Shown: one piece after another, positions 61,215-64,000 of the stretch | How the letters are laid out: every line of letters starts with the position of its first letter | How positions within the stretch are numbered: the first letter of the stretch is position 1 | Assembly: GCF_014644435.1 (NCBI RefSeq) | Contig: NZ_BMKR01000021.1 | Coordinates: forward strand, 46,261-110,260 | DNA from: Paenibacillus albidus | Lineage (GTDB): Bacteria; Bacillota; Bacilli; Paenibacillales; Paenibacillaceae | DNA: 64,000 nt | Reading direction: 5' to 3' | Program-made: the position numbers and the translations under genes | The notes under the pieces: generated by a model | Seen by the model: only the letters and a program-made list of their open reading frames with translations | What the model was told of the DNA's origin: nothing | Databases searched by the model: none

Positions 61215-62033
61215 TTATTTCTCCAATATGCGTGTTATAAATTCTTCGGTGGCGGCGATAGCCTGGTCAAGCGGCGGTGTCGTTCCTGTAAAAGGGTGGA
61301 CGGTGCCAAAGGTATGGTTGCCGCCGGGAATCTGCACCCAGTCTATGTCCGGCCGGCTTTGGACAAGCTGCTGCGACCCGCGCCGCAGATGTTCACCGTC
61401 CTCGCTGCCTTGAACGAGCACTACGGGGAAGCGGGCCTCCCGCATCCGCCCAAGCAGGTTGTACCTTTCATGCTGGCGCTCCAGATCCTCAAGAATGACG
61501 ACATCCAGCGGCATGTGCTGACCGGTCCGGCCGTTCAGCACATGAGTCCGCCCTTTTTCCTTCATCTCCCGCTTTTGTTCTGCCGTGAACAAGTCGAGAT
61601 TCGTGATCCCGTTCCAGGAGATTACTCCGGCAATCGCGCCGGGATGCTCCAGCCCGTAGAGCAGGCAGTCACCGCCTCCACGGCTGTGCCCCAGCAGGAA
61701 TAAAGGCAAACTGCCAAATTTGGGGTGCTGGCTCAGGTAGGAGAGCAGAATCTCCAGATCCATCAGTTCGCGGCTGTAGGTGTTGCGGGCGAATTTCTCC
61801 AGCTCCGTGAAGTTCTGAAGATCCTCCCCAATGCCGGCATGCGAGAAGTTAAAGGTAATGACTTCATGTCCGCGGCTGAGGATCTCTGCTAAATAAGGGA
61901 ACATTCCCCAATCTTTAAAGCCTTTGTAGCCGTGTGCAATTACGATGAGGCTCTTAGCCTCCGCCTGGGCTGGGAAATGCGTGCAGCGCAGCACGGCATC
62001 ATCTCCCGCAGGGATTTGGAAATGTCGGGTCAT
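61215..62033 (-). CDS. Alpha/beta hydrolase, dienelactone-hydrolase-like
   Basis: A 272-residue hydrolase: VIAHGYKGFKDWGMFPYLAEIL, nucleophile elbow LLGHSRGGGDCLLY, late QGSEDGEHLRRGSQQL and histidine in GGNHTFGTVHPF. Resembles the osmotically or stress-linked alpha/beta hydrolases annotated as peptidases or DLH; substrate unknown. A single minus-strand gene, ending next to a terminator. Confidence 0.88.
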   Translation of the reverse strand: MTRHFQIPAGDDAVLRCTHFPAQAEAKSLIVIAHGYKGFKDWGMFPYLAEILSRGHEVITFNFSHAGIGEDLQNFTELEKFARNTYSRELMDLEILLSYLSQHPKFGSLPLFLLGHSRGGGDCLLYGLEHPGAIAGVISWNGITNLDLFTAEQKREMKEKGRTHVLNGRTGQHMPLDVVILEDLERQHERYNLLGRMREARFPVVLVQGSEDGEHLRRGSQQLVQSRPDIDWVQIPGGNHTFGTVHPFTGTTPPLDQAIAATEEFITRILEK

Positions 62034-62220
62034 CAGGCGTTCCCCTCTCTTTTAAATAGAATCAGAATCTAGGGCAGGATAGACTTCTTTTGTAATTTCT
62101 TTTAAGATAGCAGATAGCCTCTTTATAAAGTATAATGCAGCTGGATCTGGCAAGTGTGTGTATTTATCATACCATTAATTGTCTATGCAAGGGATACACG
62201 TCCATAAGGAGCGTGAAATT

Positions 62221-62637
62221 GTGATTTACGGTATTGGACATGATGTGCTGGAAATTGAGCGGATCTCCGCATATTTAAATAGAGGAATAGGCGTTAAGTT
62301 CCTGCAGCGTATATTGACAGAACGGGAAGCCCGGCTGGCAGCGCAAAAAGGAAACCGGATCGCGGAATTCGTCGCCGGCCGGTTTGCGGCCAAGGAAGCG
62401 GTAGTGAAGGCGCTGGGCTGCGGCATCGGTGCCACCGTAGGGTTTCAGGATATCGAGATTTGGCCGGATGCGCTGGGAAAGCCGGAGGTTGCACTTTCCG
62501 GCGGAGCCTGGGAGCGCCTGGGGCTTGCGCAGCAGGAGTACAACGTTCTTCTCACGATTACCCACAGCCGCGGTCTGGCCTCTGCCTTTGCCGTGGTAGA
62601 GCGGATGGCCGGATATAGAAGCAGCAAGCGAATTTAA
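62221..62637 (+). CDS. acpS: Holo-[acyl-carrier-protein] synthase
   Basis: A 138-residue phosphopantetheinyl transferase: GIGHDVLEIERI (metal aspartate) and FAAKEAVVKALGCGIG (catalytic E), then ITHSRGLASAFAVV. It loads ACP for fatty-acid synthesis. GTG 62221 follows AAGGAG by 9 bases; the frame is open from 62179 but the family start fits 62221. mutY begins 18 bases downstream, so the two are probably cotranscribed. Confidence 0.92.
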   Translation: MIYGIGHDVLEIERISAYLNRGIGVKFLQRILTEREARLAAQKGNRIAEFVAGRFAAKEAVVKALGCGIGATVGFQDIEIWPDALGKPEVALSGGAWERLGLAQQEYNVLLTITHSRGLASAFAVVERMAGYRSSKRI

Positions 62638-62655
62638 GGAGGAGAGAGACGACCC

Positions 62656-63915
62656 ATGACACAGCAGCAGGAGCAGCTAGAGGCCAAAGCATATTTCAGC
62701 CGGCATTTGCTGGAATGGTATCATGGCCAGAAACGGGATTTGCCATGGCGCCGCCACCGCAACCCGTATTATATCTGGATTTCGGAAATTATGCTGCAGC
62801 AGACCCGCGTAGATACAGTAATTCCTTATTTCAACCGGTTCATTGAACGATTCCCTACGGTGGAATCGCTGGCTGATGCGCCAGAAGAGGACGTGCTGAA
62901 ATGCTGGGAGGGGCTGGGTTATTATTCCCGGGCCCGCAACCTGCAGCATGCGGCGAGACAGGTTAAGGAGCAATACGGCGGCCAGGTGCCAAACGACCGG
63001 GAAGCCGTATTCAGCTTGAAGGGGGTAGGCCCCTATACGGCCGGCGCGATTCTCAGCATTGCCTTCAACCGTCCCGAGCCGGCGGTAGACGGCAATGTGA
63101 TGCGGGTGCTGTCCCGTTATTTTTTGCTTGAGGATGACATTGCCAAAGGGCCTACCCGGATCAAAATGGAACGGCTGGCCGCGGAATTGATCCCGGAGGG
63201 CGAAGCGTCCCATTTCAATCAGGCGCTAATGGAGCTTGGTGCATTGGTCTGCACCCCCAAATCGCCGCGTTGCCTGCCTTGCCCGGTGATGGAGCACTGC
63301 TCGGCGCGTCTGGCGGGACGCGAGACCTCGCTGCCCGTCAAGACCAAGGCCAAGCCGCCGCGTCCGGAGGAGCGGCTGGCCGCCCTGGTGGAGGGCCGCG
63401 GTGCCCACGCAGGCCGGGTCCTGATCCGGCAGCGGCCGGCAAGCGGGCTTCTTGCCCGCATGTGGGAGCTGCCGCATTGGCCGGCGCCGCCTGCGGACGA
63501 CGGTGCCGGTTCGGGCGGGCCGCTGCCTGCGGACGCGGCCCTGGACCGGCTGCGCCGGTCCTTGCGGACGGCCGGGATCTCCGCCCGGCCGGAAGCGCAC
63601 TACATGGCTGCGGAACATACGTTCAGCCATATCGTGTGGACCCTGCAGGTGTACCGCTGCAGGGAAGAGGAGGCCCTTCCGCGGGTGGCGGAAGGGCGGG
63701 TTGTTTACGGCGCAGGCGCAGCTGCAAGCGCCATTGATGCCGGCGGCCCGCAGATAGAGCTGTTCGCCGATGGCAGCGGAAGCCGGGAGGACAGCGGTGC
63801 GGTGCGCTGGATTACACGTGAGGATATGGCTAACTATGCTTTTCCGAATGTGTTCCTGAAGCTGCTTACCGCTTATTTCGATGAACAGGATGTACGGAGC
63901 CGGGCGTCTGAATAG
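62656..63915 (+). CDS. mutY: Adenine DNA glycosylase
   Basis: A 419-residue glycosylase: SEIMLQQTRVDTVIPYF (catalytic E), ALKGVGPYTAGAI-type helix-hairpin-helix (LKGVGPYTAGAIL), VDGNVMRVLSRYF with catalytic D, and the 4Fe-4S loop CTPKSPRCLPCPVMEHC (C-x6-C-x2-C-x5-C). The C-terminal NUDIX-like domain recognises 8-oxoG (AEHTFSHIVWTL, NYAFPNVFLKLL) and carries Gly/Ala-rich, GC-rich insertions at about 275-295 and 350-385, so it is longer than the usual 350-370. AAGGAGGAG precedes ATG. Confidence 0.92.
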   Translation: MTQQQEQLEAKAYFSRHLLEWYHGQKRDLPWRRHRNPYYIWISEIMLQQTRVDTVIPYFNRFIERFPTVESLADAPEEDVLKCWEGLGYYSRARNLQHAARQVKEQYGGQVPNDREAVFSLKGVGPYTAGAILSIAFNRPEPAVDGNVMRVLSRYFLLEDDIAKGPTRIKMERLAAELIPEGEASHFNQALMELGALVCTPKSPRCLPCPVMEHCSARLAGRETSLPVKTKAKPPRPEERLAALVEGRGAHAGRVLIRQRPASGLLARMWELPHWPAPPADDGAGSGGPLPADAALDRLRRSLRTAGISARPEAHYMAAEHTFSHIVWTLQVYRCREEEALPRVAEGRVVYGAGAAASAIDAGGPQIELFADGSGSREDSGAVRWITREDMANYAFPNVFLKLLTAYFDEQDVRSRASE

Positions 63916-64000
63916 GCGCCATCTTTTTGAATACCGGGTAGACTAGTACCTTGACTGCATCAAATTTCAGGGTACAAATGTTTCAATTTGCCTCTGGCCT

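Noticed and set aside
1..64000. tRNA, rRNA, riboswitch, phage or insertion-sequence genes
   Set aside because: No cloverleaf-like sequences ending in CCA, no rRNA landmarks, no conserved riboswitch cores and no transposase or integrase motifs were recognised by eye. A covariance-model scan would be needed to exclude weak RNA families.

Overview
The window looks like a chromosomal segment of a spore-forming Firmicute of the Paenibacillus type. Supporting signs are a three-gene GerA-family germinant-receptor operon, a KinB-like sensor kinase, EcsAB, bacillithiol-linked redoxins (YtxJ-like and BrxA/B-like), a surface protein with S-layer homology (SLH) repeats, a protein with a copper-amine-oxidase-type N-terminal domain, a Bce-type peptide-resistance module, purine-rich ribosome binding sites and frequent TTG/GTG starts. 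No rRNA, tRNA, phage, transposase or CRISPR-Cas genes were seen. Base composition is even except for a GC-rich 3' part of mutY.

Layout. 1-5.8 kb: a likely operon of a membrane protein, a YtrA-type GntR repressor and two ABC exporter modules, followed by a secreted TraB/GumN protein. 6-12.9 kb: an SLH-anchored serine hydrolase, then a response regulator, histidine kinase and BceAB-like transporter. 12.9-15.2 kb: bacilliredoxin and glutaredoxin-like genes on the minus strand, then SDR and ThuA-like genes. 15.2-20.2 kb: gerKA-KB-KC, then a MerR regulator and a CPPC thioredoxin-like protein behind a MerR-type promoter. 20.3-26.2 kb: CHAD protein, a frameshifted small gene overlapping lipL, and two methionine-salvage genes (mtnU, mtnE) separated by a MarR/nitroreductase/monooxygenase cassette. 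26.4-34 kb: PLD-family protein, ArsR + SulP transporter, alkyltransferase-like protein, DJ-1/PfpI protein and small membrane proteins.

34.4-38.5 kb: cell-surface glycosylation operon (GT39 enzyme, polyprenyl-phosphate glycosyltransferase, UDP-glucose pyrophosphorylase). 38.7-41.6 kb: a half-size FAD protein and a two-component system. 42-46.8 kb: glgC-glgD-glgP, without glgA or glgB in the window. 47-52 kb: a free-methionine-sulfoxide reductase, GNAT, an MFS exporter, a MarR regulator and a decayed second MFS gene. 52.4-56 kb: ecsAB, then an ECF sigma/anti-sigma pair. 56.4-63.9 kb: flavoprotein, KinB-like kinase, bacilliredoxin, nadE, hydrolase, acpS, mutY.

The strongest unexplained structures are non-coding. 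Two distant intergenic regions (33.9 kb and 56.1 kb) each carry four degenerate 19-bp hyphenated palindromes with almost identical spacing (51/62/51 and 51/61/51). A dispersed hairpin with a conserved stem and loop occurs three times at gene ends. Two genes are visibly decayed by single-base frameshifts. No wholly new enzyme system is obvious. The best candidates for new functional modules are MerR + CPPC thioredoxin, MarR + nitroreductase + ABM monooxygenase, and ArsR + SulP with a cysteine-rich tail.
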